Below are positions 44,860 through 56,800 of a stretch of DNA of 64,000 nt, one piece after another. A model generated the notes under the pieces. It searched no databases. It had not been told where the DNA came from and saw nothing but the letters and a program-made list of their open reading frames with translations. The stretch lies in the NCBI RefSeq assembly GCF_029962835.1, contig NC_080575.1, positions 46,393,437-46,457,436 on the forward strand, in the 5' to 3' direction. The stretch comes from Magnolia sinica (lineage: Eukaryota; Streptophyta; Magnoliopsida; Magnoliales; Magnoliaceae). Position numbers and translations under genes: made by a program. Position 1 is the stretch's first letter. Each line of letters begins with the position of its first letter.

Positions 44860-46185
44860 GATACTCCGTCAAATATCCCACATGACCACATGTAAGTGTA
44901 ACTTTTCCTCTTGGCCTAAACAGACCAAAAGACCAACCCAATCATTAACAGAATTCAGAAGCATCCACGAAACCTCGAAAAGCATGAAGAAGGAACACAT
45001 ATTTCCAGTGCAAAACTCGCAATGCAGACAGAGATCGCCATCTCCTTGTCGAAAGCACACACTTGGGAGAGTCATTCTTCTTAAATTTTCGAAGGAGAGG
45101 ATTTCTTTGTCCAAGAAAACACTTCAGCATGAGGAGCCGAAGTACCAAACTTTAATACATAGTGGCCTAGGAAGATTTGCAGGGATATGAGACTTAAAGA
45201 ACCCCTTTGCTAAAAGGTCCCAAGAGATGAGGGGACTGATCCTTTCATCACTCTTGTTGGAGGGGAGGAAGGTACCTCTGAGAATGCAAAGCAACTATGA
45301 AAGCACATCAGTTTTTGAAGTCCAAAAGGCTTCTTAGTTCCACACTACTCACCCAATATGTCCTAGCAATCCTTGATAAGGATATTCCTATATGAGAGCA
45401 AGAATGGTTGAGGAATCTATCCAGAAAGGCAGTAATCCCGACCCATGACTTCCCTGAATTTGGTTCTATCATCATTTGCCAACTCTAAATCTCACTCCAC
45501 CAAGTAAGATTTTTCTTGCGCCTCTTGGTATGTCACTAAAAGTTGAAATATCCTTGCACATAAAAGAGTCCCTTTTGTTTCTAACTCCAATAGGAATCCT
45601 ATCCTATTCCTTTTCCTCATAGTTGCTAGAAATTATGTTCCTCCATAAAGCTCCTTGTTTGCTGCCAAAACCTCGCCCTCATTAGATAGAAAGGTCCGAT
45701 TATTATCTCTAATTCTTCCAATTGCAATACCCTCCTCATCTTTAGGTTTTTGGATGTCCTCCCAAATCAAAAGTGGATATTTACAGCTATTTCCTCTTCC
45801 CTCCCATAGAAAATTACATATTCTCAAGCTTCTTGGAAATCCTTGCTGGGAATTTGAGAAAACAGATAATATGTTGGAAGATTGGCAAGCATAGAATTGA
45901 TGAGCATAATGAGACCTGCAAAGGAAAGAAAATATCTTTTCCAAGCCACAAGCCTCTTTTCAGACCTTTCAATTACCAGAACTCAAATGGAGTAGGGAAT
46001 GACCCCGACAGACCTCAAGTATTTTAAGAACAGAGAGGCCAGATTTCACCCAAGAAACCTTACCAAGTTGGCCACAATCCTCGATTCCATAGCTACACTG
46101 AATAACACTTTTTGGAGTTAATAAGAAGGGCTGAAAAAACTTTAAACCACCAAAGAATGTCTTTAATGATATAGGACTCAATATT
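44860..46185 (-). mobile_element. LINE (L1-type) 3' end, fragment 1
   Basis: Minus-strand frames show the C-terminal part of a plant LINE ORF2: SLRICNFLWEGRGNSCKYPL and WEDIQKPKDEEGIAIGRI (the NFLWxG...KPKxEGGLGIG block), then, further down, the zf-RVT-like ENLRRMTLPSVCF and a FEVSWMLLNSVNDWVGLLV stretch. Stops and frameshifts throughout. It would lie upstream of, or in an intron of, the ABC1K-like gene. Confidence 0.7.
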
Positions 46186-46489
46186 TATTATAATGATCAT
46201 ATCATATGTGAACTACAGATAATGAGGACTCAATATAGTACAATAATCGAGATCATCTTGATAACAGGGGAGAATAATTGGCTCGTAGGTTGAAAGATTG
46301 TCGCCTTGACCAGTGTATTGAGTTTCAAACATGTCCCAAAATGATACATTACTACCCTTATGGCCTCCCTATGGTCCTTACCTACACCTCCACATATATT
46401 GGCTCTTGGGTGGCTGGTGAGATGTGATAAATTTCTTATGATTGATCATCTTTGTAGCATAGAAATGATAATCATCAAGTGTTGTTATA
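46186..46489. other. Short gap without gene
   Basis: AT-rich sequence between LINE and the hAT-derived element. Nothing recognised. Confidence 0.5.
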
Positions 46490-46497
46490 TGTATACA

Positions 46498-48365
46498 CAA
46501 TGTTTAAAATATCGACGACATTGGCTGAAATATCTCACAATATATCTTATATCCCACCTATGCGATACAAAACGCACAAGCAATGTTTTAAATATCGTTA
46601 TCGTGTAACGTATCGTACCCTTGGGATACAGATACATATCGGTTATTGCATGGGATATATCGGTTGTATCACGTAATGTATCGCCATTGTTGGGAAACAT
46701 GGGAATGTTGGGAAATTGGTCAAATTTTTCAATGAAACTTCAGGGATTGTTGAAAAAGACATCAATACACACTTAGAAATCAAAACATTACAAAATAATA
46801 ATAATAATAATAATAAATTGCACATAATAAGAGTTTCCTTGTATGGGGTCCTAATATATGCACTTTCCAACTTAATTGATGTAAGTATATTCAAAGTTTA
46901 TTCATATATTTATAAACGTAAGAAGACATGTATGGAAACACAAGCAATACATTCAAAAGCAAAAGAAGAATCACTAGATCAGGTTACATACATGTTTAAT
47001 TTTGTGTTTGGATACAAAGATTGCAACTGATTTGCAAGAAATTGAGAATTTTTTATTTTTCCCAAATTTCCACAACTTGACCTATCTCCCCTAAATCTCG
47101 AAATCGAAGTTCCAAATCCATGATTTTTAATGGAAAATATGAAGAATCATATATTTGTAACAATTTGACACTAGTTTAACGTGATTTACAACAAAAACAT
47201 GGATCAAAAATCGAAAATGCTCACTGGATCGAATAGGTGGGATATATCGGCACTACCTGTGCGTTTCTTATCGCATGGGTGGGATACAAGATATATCGTG
47301 GGATATATCGGCTGATATCGTCGATATTTAAAACACTACACACAGGTAGTGCTGATATATCCCACATGTTCGATCCAGTGAGCATTTTTAATTTTCGATC
47401 CCTTTTTTTGTTGAAATTATGTTAAATCAATGTCAAATGGTTATAAATTCATTGGTTCTTCATGTTTTCCATAAAAAATCATGGAGTTGGAGCTTTGATT
47501 TCGATATCCATTGGTTCTTCATGTTTTTTTTTTTTCGAAACTTTCCTTCATTCGAAACTTTCCTTCAACAAGCTATCAATTGAGACTAATTTCGATTCCC
47601 CTCCCCGTGGATTACCCGATGCACATGGTTGGCAGGTGATTGCGTACATTCGCGGGGAATAATCTCACCTTAAAAGGGGGTAGGGACACCTTGTAGTTAT
47701 AAATTTTTTTAGACTAATTTCGAAGTATTTAAGAGTATTTGATGAAACAATGATCATATATGCTCTAATTTTAAAATTTGAGTGTAGGTGGTCTAATTGG
47801 GAAAAAATTGAAATTTCCCCAATTTCTCTCAAATTGCTTACAATGTTGCACTTAAAACATGAGATCAAGCATGTATGAGAGCTGATCTGCTGATTTGTGA
47901 AGTCCTTGTCAATATTTGAAAAATAAAAATTATTTTTAATAAAATATTATTTATTAAAACATTAATTTTTCTCTCGAAATTTCCCTTCAAGCAACAGTCA
48001 ATTGAAACTAATTTCGAAGTATTTAGCAGTATTTGATAAAATGATCATCACATTCACTCTAAATGTTATGCATTCAATTTGAATATAGTCTACATTAGTT
48101 CATTCAAACAACACATAGCTTAGGACCCTAGACAAAGGAAACTTATTATGTGCACTTCTTTTTTGAGATGTTATGATTTAAAAGTGTGTATTAAGGTCTT
48201 TTTTAATAATCCCTCAAGTTTCAATGAAAAATTCAACAATTTTCCCAATGTTTCCCCATGTTTCCCAAAAAGTGCGATAAATTACCCAATACAAACAATA
48301 CATCCCGTGCGATAACTGATACATATCTGTATCCTAAGGATGCGATACTGATATTTTGATCACTG
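46498..48365. mobile_element. Non-autonomous hAT element, self-nested
   Basis: Outer element with ends CAATGTTTAAAATATCG and CGATACTGATATTTTGATCACTG-like right edge, flanked by near-identical 8 bp sites TGTATACA (46490-46497) and TATATACA (48366-48373). Its last ~300 bp match the right end of the full hAT element (57437-57760) closely, including 'cttaggaccctaKacaaagg' and 'gttatgatttaaaagtgtgt'. No transposase is present. It holds an inverted copy of its own family, which makes most of it one long hairpin. Confidence 0.8.
46581..47338. mobile_element. Inner copy of the same hAT family, inverted
   Basis: Ends CAATGTTTTAAATATCG and CGATATTTAAAACACTA; related 8 bp flanks CGCACAAG (46573-46580) and CACACAGG (47339-47346). 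The left end of this copy matches the right end of the outer one, and its right end matches the outer left end, so it lies in opposite orientation. A (AAT)n run at 46795-46815 is internal. Confidence 0.7.
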
Positions 48366-48399
48366 TATATACATATATATAGGCGATGATTTATTATAA

Positions 48400-48950
48400 C
48401 AGGCTGAAGCCAAAAGAATACAATGTACAGAAGAACAAAAAAAAAAAAGAAAAAAGAAAGATGAAAACGGAAACTACCCTACACCTTTACAACCATTCGC
48501 CCTTCCATTACATTTGCTAAAGCTCTTTTGAAGACAGAGACTGCCCTTCTTCTTTGATTCCGAATGCATCTATTGTTCCTTTCCTCCCACATGGCCCAAG
48601 TTCCTGCTAGCAACGGTAACTTTCATTATGCTTTCCCTTTACCAATTCCTCTTCTGAAACAAGCTTGGAAAAAGCATTCTACAGATTCTGAGTCTCTGAC
48701 ATAACCCAACATGTTCCAAATTATCCATGAAATTTATCCCATACTTCCCTAGCAAAAGGACAATGAAGAAAAAGATGATTCACCATCTCATAATTCTGCA
48801 TGCACATCAAACATACGTTCGGCAACACCATCCCCCTCCTACAAAGATTATCAACTGTTAGCACCTTGTTCCTTTTAACTGCTAGCACCTTATTGTTATG
48901 TGTATAAAGGATTTCAAATCTGCAGACCATTTATTCATCTAGTTTAGTTG
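48400..48950 (-). mobile_element. LINE 3' end, fragment 2
   Basis: The minus-strand frame 48721-48930 reads NKVLTVDNLCRRGMVLPNVC, then LMCMQNYEMVNHLFLHCPFA, the zf-RVT domain (CxxC...HLFLHCxxA) at the end of plant L1 ORF2. The sequence down to 48400 looks like the C-terminal tail and 3' UTR, with an A-rich run at 48438-48455. A different copy from fragment 1. Confidence 0.8.
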
Positions 48951-49369
48951 CACTAATACGTGTCGATAAGGAAGATGCTCTATTGAGGATCATTTTTTTG
49001 ATCAATTAATCGGTTATTGGAGACAGAGGTATGAAGTAGCTTAGCACAAAGCTTTTCATTGTGGAATCTTAGCCTAGTGGCTACCCTTTATTCATTACGG
49101 AAGGAGGGGACCAATCATGGATTCAGAAAGAAAGGGGGGAGGAGGTCAAAGTGGTCGAAAGCATTAATAAGAGGGTGCTCACATGGTTGTTGTGAGAAGG
49201 GGTTTTGTAAGGTTGAGGAAGCAATCTCTTGCATGGTTGGATGGGGTTGGAGAAGGGTTCAAGAAGACAGCCCACTACCATATTTGTGTTGGTTAGACCT
49301 TAAAGAGGCATCCTCAAATTGAACTGCGGAAGATGCTCACTGGGGAAACACTTGGAAGAGAGTGGCTGT

Positions 49370-49570
49370 GGAGTGTTATATGAGATGGACAAGAGGGGTG
49401 AGAACACCATTCTCTTCTCTGGCAGGTACTAACAACTCAAGCTCTTTGGATTGGTGAGCCAAAGTGTCTCATTGTATCACAGTAAAAGCGAAGGCACTGT
49501 TGAAGCAGATTTTTTAGCTCAGGATGTTGTTCATAGGCCTTGAGTGTGGCTCATCTACTAGGTTGGGCTT
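49370..49570 (+). mobile_element. LINE RNase H-like tail fragment
   Basis: Plus-strand text SEGTVEADFLAQDVVHRP is close to the REGNxxADxLAKxG end of the RNase H domain carried by many plant LINEs. A weak 'RGVRTPFSSLAGTNNSSSLDW' stretch upstream could be the preceding strand. Only a short piece, on the opposite strand to the other two LINE ends. Confidence 0.4.
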
Positions 49571-49976
49571 GAGCTTGAGTTTCTTTTTTTTTTTTCATAT
49601 GGGATTCAATTTGGTTGTGATGAGGCTTAGATGATATTATTGGATTCACTTTGGGTAAGTTGTCAGTGTCTACAAGAGGAGTAACCAATCCAGATTTTAC
49701 TTACAACTTAATCAGTTCCCGTCATGTTATCCAAGTGAAATGGATAATCCAACTCAGTAATAGTTTCTCATGAGTCCATAGAGATGTCTTATTTGGTCTC
49801 GGGCAGTTAAATTGGATCATGTAGGGGAAAAGGCTGTGGGACCATGGAGGACACTTTTTCTCCACCTAGTAAAGAACCAAAATTAGTTGACGTAGACTGG
49901 AAAGTAGGAATCAATTAGTGATTGTGTGGCTGTTAAATTCAATTGAGCCATCAATCACTAGTAAGTGCATGAGGTC

Positions 49977-50149
49977 TGTGAGAATATTGTGTATATGGGA
50001 TTGTGTATGGGTTATTAGTTGTAATATACTATGTATAGAGAAGCTCTATATAAGCTTCCTTGCATAGTCTTGTAGAGTGGTTATTTAATTAAACCCACCT
50101 TTGGGTTGAAGAAATACAGAAAAACATTCTCCAGATTCTTGAGTTTACA
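49977..50149 (+). repeat. 5' LTR of copia 2
   Basis: Starts TGTGAGAATATTG, ends TTGAGTTTACA. Holds a TATA-like CTATATAAGC at about 50046, likely promoter; the other LTR has CTAAATAAGC at that place. Confidence 0.92.
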
Positions 50150-50161
50150 TGGTATCAGAGC
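50150..50161 (+). other. Primer-binding site of copia 2
   Basis: TGGTATCAGAGC directly follows the LTR and is the standard initiator tRNA-Met complement. Confidence 0.92.
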
Positions 50162-50182
50162 GAGGTTTCTGAATCTGCTGCA

Positions 50183-50345
50183 CGAACGGCAGCCCCCATC
50201 GATTCCAGCGGCCCCAATCGAGATTCCATTAGCCCTCATCAATTCCAACGGCCCCCATCGAGATTCCAGTGGCCCCCATCGATTCCGGCGGCCCCCATCG
50301 AGATTCCAGCGGCCCACATCAATTTCGGCGGCCCTCCAGATCCAT
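50183..50345 (+). repeat. ~21 bp GC-rich repeats in copia leader
   Basis: About seven copies alternating between CGGCCCCCATCGATTCCA and CGGCCCCCATCGAGATTCCA forms. They lie between primer site and gag, just before the hAT insertion point. The frames they open on both strands are artefacts. Confidence 0.8.
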
Positions 50346-50639
50346 TGCAGCAGATTCAGCAATAGCTCCCAATTTCTCAGATCCATTGAAACCCATCTCT
50401 AGCTCACTACCTCTGTCCAGTGTTTCAAATATCGATACTATCGGCCGATATTATCGGTATTGTGCCCTAGCAAGACAAAACTCCTCCGATAACCCCCGGA
50501 AGATACTGAAAATCCAAAACTTCAGATATCGGCCGATATTATCGTCGATATCACACGATATATCGTCGATACAACCCAAACAATGCGATATCGCGGTATT
50601 TCCGCCTCCATTATTGTCGGAAATCGACGAAGAGAGTCA

Positions 50640-51100
50640 CAGACACTCATGGGTGCATTTGCAGGGAACTCACGAGTCCCACTGTAGCCAACAACCCTCA
50701 ACGATAAAAAGCCGATGCTGTAGGTTGTGGAGAATAAAAAAATTTTGAATGAGGAAAAAAAAAGAGAGAGAGAAAGAGAAATCGGAGACTACGTGTAGCC
50801 GTAGGCTGTAGCGGTGATCGGAGGTGGGCCATTCGACAGGTAAGTTTATGTATCCCTCTTTCTTTGAATTTTTCTCGCTATTTTCTTCAATTTTTCTCTT
50901 TCTTCGCTGATTGGAGCGTGCCTGTGCGGATTTCTCGAAGATTCGGCGAGAAAATAGGCCGGATTTAAGGAAACGGAAGGAGAAATCCTCCTCCGGAACC
51001 CTCGCTGCATGAGGGAGAGGGAGAGCGCTCGTGCCGGAGAGGGGAAATGAAGGAGTTAGGCGCGGGAGGGGTGAAATAGGGATCGGCGCACGAGCTGGTT
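50640..51100. other. GC-rich leader of hAT, possible promoter/5' UTR
   Basis: Between the left subterminal repeats and the repeat array. Higher GC and a GAGA run (50760-50780) on the plus strand. A splice acceptor (TTATTTTACAG, ending 53810) just ahead of the transposase ATG implies an upstream 5' UTR exon, which may lie here. An antisense 146-residue frame (50670-51110) has no motif and I do not call it. Confidence 0.35.
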
Positions 51101-51134
51101 CACTGAGCACACTTTTATCGTACTCAGTAAACTC

Positions 51135-53640
51135 AGTGGCCCATCTTTAATGTATGTGGTCTATCCACGCCGTCCATCTGTTTTCCCATCTAAATTAAGA
51201 GGTTGATCCCAAAACTTAGAGACAGGCAATGGATCATACCACAGGAAACAGTGGTGATACTGATTTCCACCGTTGAAACCTTTCTGGCCCTGCAGTGATG
51301 TTTATCAGTCATCCAAACCGTTAATAACATCATATAGACGTGGATGAAGGGAAAATACCAATGTAAGATTGACCCAATCATCCAAGACTTTTGTGGCCAA
51401 AAAGGGTGTTTTAACGGTGGATGTTCAATTCAACTATTTTGTAAGGTGTGGCCCATTTAAACATTGTATATGGTTTATTTTTGGGCTAAAGCCCTGAAAT
51501 TATCTGGTAAAATGGATGGACGGAGTAGATAAAATACATAAATCGTGGTGGACCTCACGTGAGTTTACACAGTACGCTAAGCGTAGTGAGTTACTCACTG
51601 TACAATCACATAAAGTGGTGTCCGTGTTCTATGGGTCCCACGGTAATGTGTGTGTCATATCCACACCGTCCATTAATTTGGAAATAATTTTTTCAGGCAT
51701 GACACAAACAACGATGTCGATCTAAATCTTTAGTGGACCCCGCCACAGAAAAAAGCGGAGAGAGTGACGCCCACCATTGAAACTCATAGCATTCTTGAGG
51801 GCCCATCATAATGTTTATTTGTGATCTAATCTATTTATCAGTCTAGAAAAATATGGAATAATGGAAAACACAAATATCATCTTGACCATCCATCTCTTGT
51901 GGCCCTCAAGAAATTTTTAATGGTGAACGTCACTCTCCACTGTTTTCTGTGGTAGGGTCCACTCGAGCTCTGGATCTGACTCATTTTTTGGCTCACACCC
52001 TAAAATGATCTATTCAAATGGATGGACAATGTGGATAGAAAAAATCCATCATGGTGGGACCCATGTAACTTGTTGACGTCACTTCAGTAGCGATTTAGAT
52101 GAAATCGGATTGCGAGTTACTCAGTACGCTCTTATCGTACTAAGTAAACTCTGTTGGGCCCACCGTGAATGTATATGGTCTATCCACGCTGTCCATCCGT
52201 TTTTCCATATTATTTTAGGGGTTGAGACCAAAATTTAAGCATACCCAAAGATCAAGTAGACCATACCATAGGAAACAGTTGGAATAATGACTTCCACCGT
52301 TGAAACCTTTCTAGGGCCCACAGTGATGTTTATTTCTTATCCAACCTGTTCATAAGATCACACAGACATGGATGAAGGGAAAACACAAATACAAGCTTGA
52401 TCCAAAACTTCTGTAGCCCCCATGAAATTTTCAACGGTAAATGTTCAATTGACACTGTTTCCCATGGTGTGGTCCAGTTGAGGTTTAGATATGTTTCGTT
52501 TATAGGCTCAAGTCCTAAAATTATCTGGTAAAATGGATGGATGAAGTGGATAAAATACATAAATCACGGTGGACCCCACATAGTTTACTCAGTACGCAAT
52601 GCTCTTCCAATTTTGAGTCGGCACGAGGATTTACAGCAAAGACGGATTGGCTAGTCCACGCAACACCAGCCTTTCGCTGGTGGTCAGTGCTCTGTGGGCC
52701 TCACCATAATGTGTGTTTCATCCATGCCTTCCATCTAATTTTTATAGATCATTTTACAGTGTGAAACTAAACATGAGGGATATCCAAATCTCAAGTGGAC
52801 CACATTACATGAAACAATGTTGAATGAGCGTCGACCATTAAAAACATTTTGGGGGCCATTAAAGTTTTGGATCAAGCTGATTTTTGTTTGTTCCCTTCAT
52901 CTAAGCCGTCCATTCCTTTTCCTCAAATTATTTTAAGCATGAAAACAAAAATGAGGTAGATTCAACTCTAAAATGGATCACACACATGGTTATTAAATGC
53001 AACCAAGCTTATTATTTGGTATTTGGTGTGGTCCACTTAATCGTTGGATCTATCTAATTTTTGTGTGCAAGCCTTAAAATGATATGAGCAAAAGGGATTG
53101 ACGGCTTGGATGTACAGATACTGCACGGTGGGCCCACCCACAGAACTGCCCATTCGGGGCTAGAGACAGGCAGGGGTATGACACAATCCGCTCCTCGAGC
53201 TCCAGTTGTACGAACGGTTCAAAGGAGATCAAAGTTACATGGGCCCCAAGTGATGTATTTATTATATCTACACCGTTCATCTATTTTTAGAGATCATATT
53301 AGAGCATTATCCAACAAATGAATCATATCCAAACATCAGCTAGACCACACCACAGATGGCAGTGAAGAATATGATTTTCACCATTAAACAATTCGTTAGG
53401 CCACCATTAAAGATCAGTTGGACCCACCACGGATGGCATTGGGGATTTTGTGACCCCAACAAGGGTTTCATGGTAGACATTCAATTCACACCGTTTGCCT
53501 TGGAGTGGTCCACTTGATTTTTTAATAAGCTTCATTTTTTGGCTAAAGACTTAAAATTATATGGTGAAATGGATGAACGGGTTGGATAAAATGCATGAAT
53601 GAAGGTGATCCCACAGAATTTATTTAGTACACTTAGGGTA
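51135..53640. repeat. Array of five ~520 bp 'gtggrcccac' units in hAT
   Basis: The phrase pattern GGGCCCACCGTGAATGTATA plus 'tccacrccgtccatc' recurs at about 51135, 51635, 52155, 52695 and 53240, in the same orientation, at 500-545 bp intervals. Units at 51110-51590 and 52120-52605 are most alike and are bordered by GTACTCAGTAAACTC-like inverted ends. Each unit has an internal dyad around 'ccgttgaaa.../...ttcaacggt'. It fills the presumed first intron of the transposase gene. Confidence 0.7.
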
Positions 53641-53817
53641 TCTAGCATCTTTACATGTGGTACCATTGCATGCATGAATAATTGTATGTGTGGATGGTGC
53701 TCTATGGACCATTCCTTGAAATAATTTGATAAAATGGATGAGTGTCATGGATATACAGCACATGCCCCAAGGTGGGCCCTAACAAGTACTAATATAATAT
53801 TATTTTACAGATAAAAT

Positions 53818-56800
53818 ATGTCAGGAGGAAGAGGAGGTAGGCAACCTGATATAAGGTGGAGATACGGTCGGCCCATTCTTGATAATCGATTTGGGAGTAT
53901 TTGTAGTTTATGTGGCCATGTATCGAAAAGTGGTGGGGTAACCCGCTTAAAGGAGCATTTAGCAGGAGAGTAACGCAATGTTGTGGATTGCCCGAAGTGC
54001 CCACAGGATATGCGAGAACAGATGAGGACCATATTGAAAAAAAATGTGAAGACAAAAGATGAACGACATGCGTGGGAGAAGGAGATTAGGGAGGAGTTGG
54101 GGCGGCCACCATATGCAGGTGAGGATGATGTAGTGGATCTCGATAATGATGATGATCCCGAATACAGACGCGCAATTCAAGAGTCCATACGGGATCAGTG
54201 GGAGAGGGATCAAGATAGGAGGTGGGACACAAGTAGGCCTAGGATTTGAGGGGTCTATCCATGAGCGTGGTGGGGGGGAGTGGAGCAGGGGAGAGTGTTA
54301 GGGGTGGATCAGAGGAGGGTAGTAGGCGGGGAGGAATATGGGGCATGGGCAAGAGTAATAGCATGCGGGTGCTGGATCTACCTTCAAATCCGAGGATGTA
54401 TAAAGAGGTAGGAGGGACACAAAAGAAAATAAAGGAGATGTTTAGTGGAGAGGATGTAAGGAAGAAAGTTAAAAAATTTATAGCAAAATTTTTTGTATAC
54501 GATCAAATTTCTGCAAATACCGCAGCAAGCCCGCACTTCAAAAATATGATAAGTGAAGTGCAGCGTGGGGGTGAGGGTGTGCAGCCGCCCACACCCGCAC
54601 AGATCATGGGGAAATACTTGGATGATGAACATGCAAAAATGAAGACAGTTGATTCATATCGGCAGTCATGAGAGATGTACGGCTGCACCGTCATGTGTGA
54701 CGGTTGGACCGGACCGACGAAGATGTCGATTATAAATTTTATGGTCTATTCCAGGGGATGGGCAGTGTTCCTAAAGAGTATAGATGCGAGTAGTAAGATC
54801 AAGGATTCTAACTACATTTACAAATTAATGCACAACGTCATGAAAGATGTTGGGAGGAAAAATATTGTACAGTTTGTTACGGATAATGGGAGTGCATTTA
54901 TTAAGGTGGGGAAGGATATTCAGAGCAAGTATCATATGCATTGGACCCCCTGCGCAGCCCATTGCATCACTCTCATGTTGGAGGGGATCGGCGACAGGCC
55001 GTCGGTGAAGACTGTAATTACTGATGCACGGCTCATCACAAACTTTGTATACAAACACGCATGGTTATTAGCCGCAATGCGCGAAGTGCGCCCCGGAGCG
55101 ACGCGGTTCACCACAAATTATATTGCCTTAAGTAGCCTTCTCAAACACAAACAGGGGTTACGAGAGCTTTTCGCCTCATGATTACGTAGAATGGAAAAAG
55201 AGGTTGACGAAAGTAACCTATAGAATTGAGGAGCTGGTGCTGAGAAATTCATTTTGGGATAAAGTGCGTGGTGGGGTATTCTAGAGCCCATTTATGTGGT
55301 GTTGAAGATGCTGGACAATGAGACAAATCCGTCGATGGGGTCGCTGTATCCGTCTATACAGCTGATGAAAGAGGCGATCATGGTTAAAGCTCCCAATGCA
55401 TATAAGTGAGTTCATGCAATAATAGACGACCGTTGGGAAAGGACGCTTTCTCACCCACTACATCAGGCTGGTAAGTACCTATATAGATTTTTTTTCCATA
55501 CGCAATAATAAACGAGGGTTGTACTAATGTGTATATATTGGTTTTCAACGTATTTCCTGAATCCCAAATACCACTACAGTCGGAACCTCTTTGAAGATAA
55601 TTCATTAAAGAGGGTTGTACATGAGGTGTACGATCACTTATTCCCCGACTGTCCAGGGAAAGGCACCTTTGGTAGTGAGGTAAATATGTTCCACACTTAC
55701 ATTCTCCTTATCTTCATCTCAATCATTAAATACTTATTCTGGTTGCTATACGCCATCAACAAATTATTAAATTCCGCGACGCGGTTGGAATGTTTGGGTG
55801 TCACCCTGCGGTGAAGTCAAGGAATGCCATGATGGCATGTGAGTCACTGTAGTAAACTTAAATTTTTTATTATTTTGAAAAATCTAGGATAATGAAAGAA
55901 TCTTATGATATGCAGGCGAATGGTGGTCCATGTATGGGACTGACTGTGAGGTTTTACAGCGATTGGTTATCCGTGTGCTTGCACAGACAGTGTCCTCGTC
56001 ACCCTGTGAAAGGAATTGGAGTACATTCTCCCTCATAAATACAAATAAACGTAATAAAATAGGGTATTAGAGGCTTCAAAAGCTAGTGTATTGTCACTAC
56101 AATATGAAGTTACGAGAAAGGTTGCTCCGCTCGGAAGGAAGAAGAAAAGCACAGGAAGACCCACTGGACTTGATGACGGTCGGACAACATGCATATGCTG
56201 AGGATGCGGAGGATGACCCAGTTTACCAGTGGGTTAGGTCGGATGACTTCGATACCTCGGATGGGCGACCAGAGCCACATATTGCTGCAAAAGCAAAGAC
56301 ACAAGGGATTGATGTTGACAAACATGTGGAGCAGCAGAGGTCTCCTGATAAGGCATTCGACCTATTGATGAGGAGTCCGGAGGGCAGCCCGCAGCAGTCA
56401 CTATCACGCGGGACACGTGGCGAGGAAACATTGTCTGACACCGAGACTGAGTTAAAGAGTGATGCGGGAAATGAGTCCGGTGATGATGATGGCGGCGATA
56501 AGGGTGACGATGACTCTAATGACAGTAAGGATGATGATGATGATCACCATCATGATGATGGTGGTGACGCGGGTGGGAGTCAAGATAAGAGGCCTCTTAG
56601 CCCTTTTACCGGGGAAGCGAATTTCGATTATTCCACACAGGACCCTGACCATGGTTCTCATCCAGGAGAACCACAACCCCGTCTTGTTTACAATAAGACA
56701 TACACGCGTCAAAAGCTACTGCAGAAAAAACAGACCATGAACTTTCAGATTTTGAGGAGCTGTTGGCAAAATGCATGAGGGACACAAGCGTTCGTGGTAG

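Noticed and set aside
56452..56740. Met/Ile/Thr-rich frames on both strands over the transposase tail
   Set aside because: Shadows of the Asp-rich coding run; only the plus frame starting at 56086 continues the dimerisation domain.
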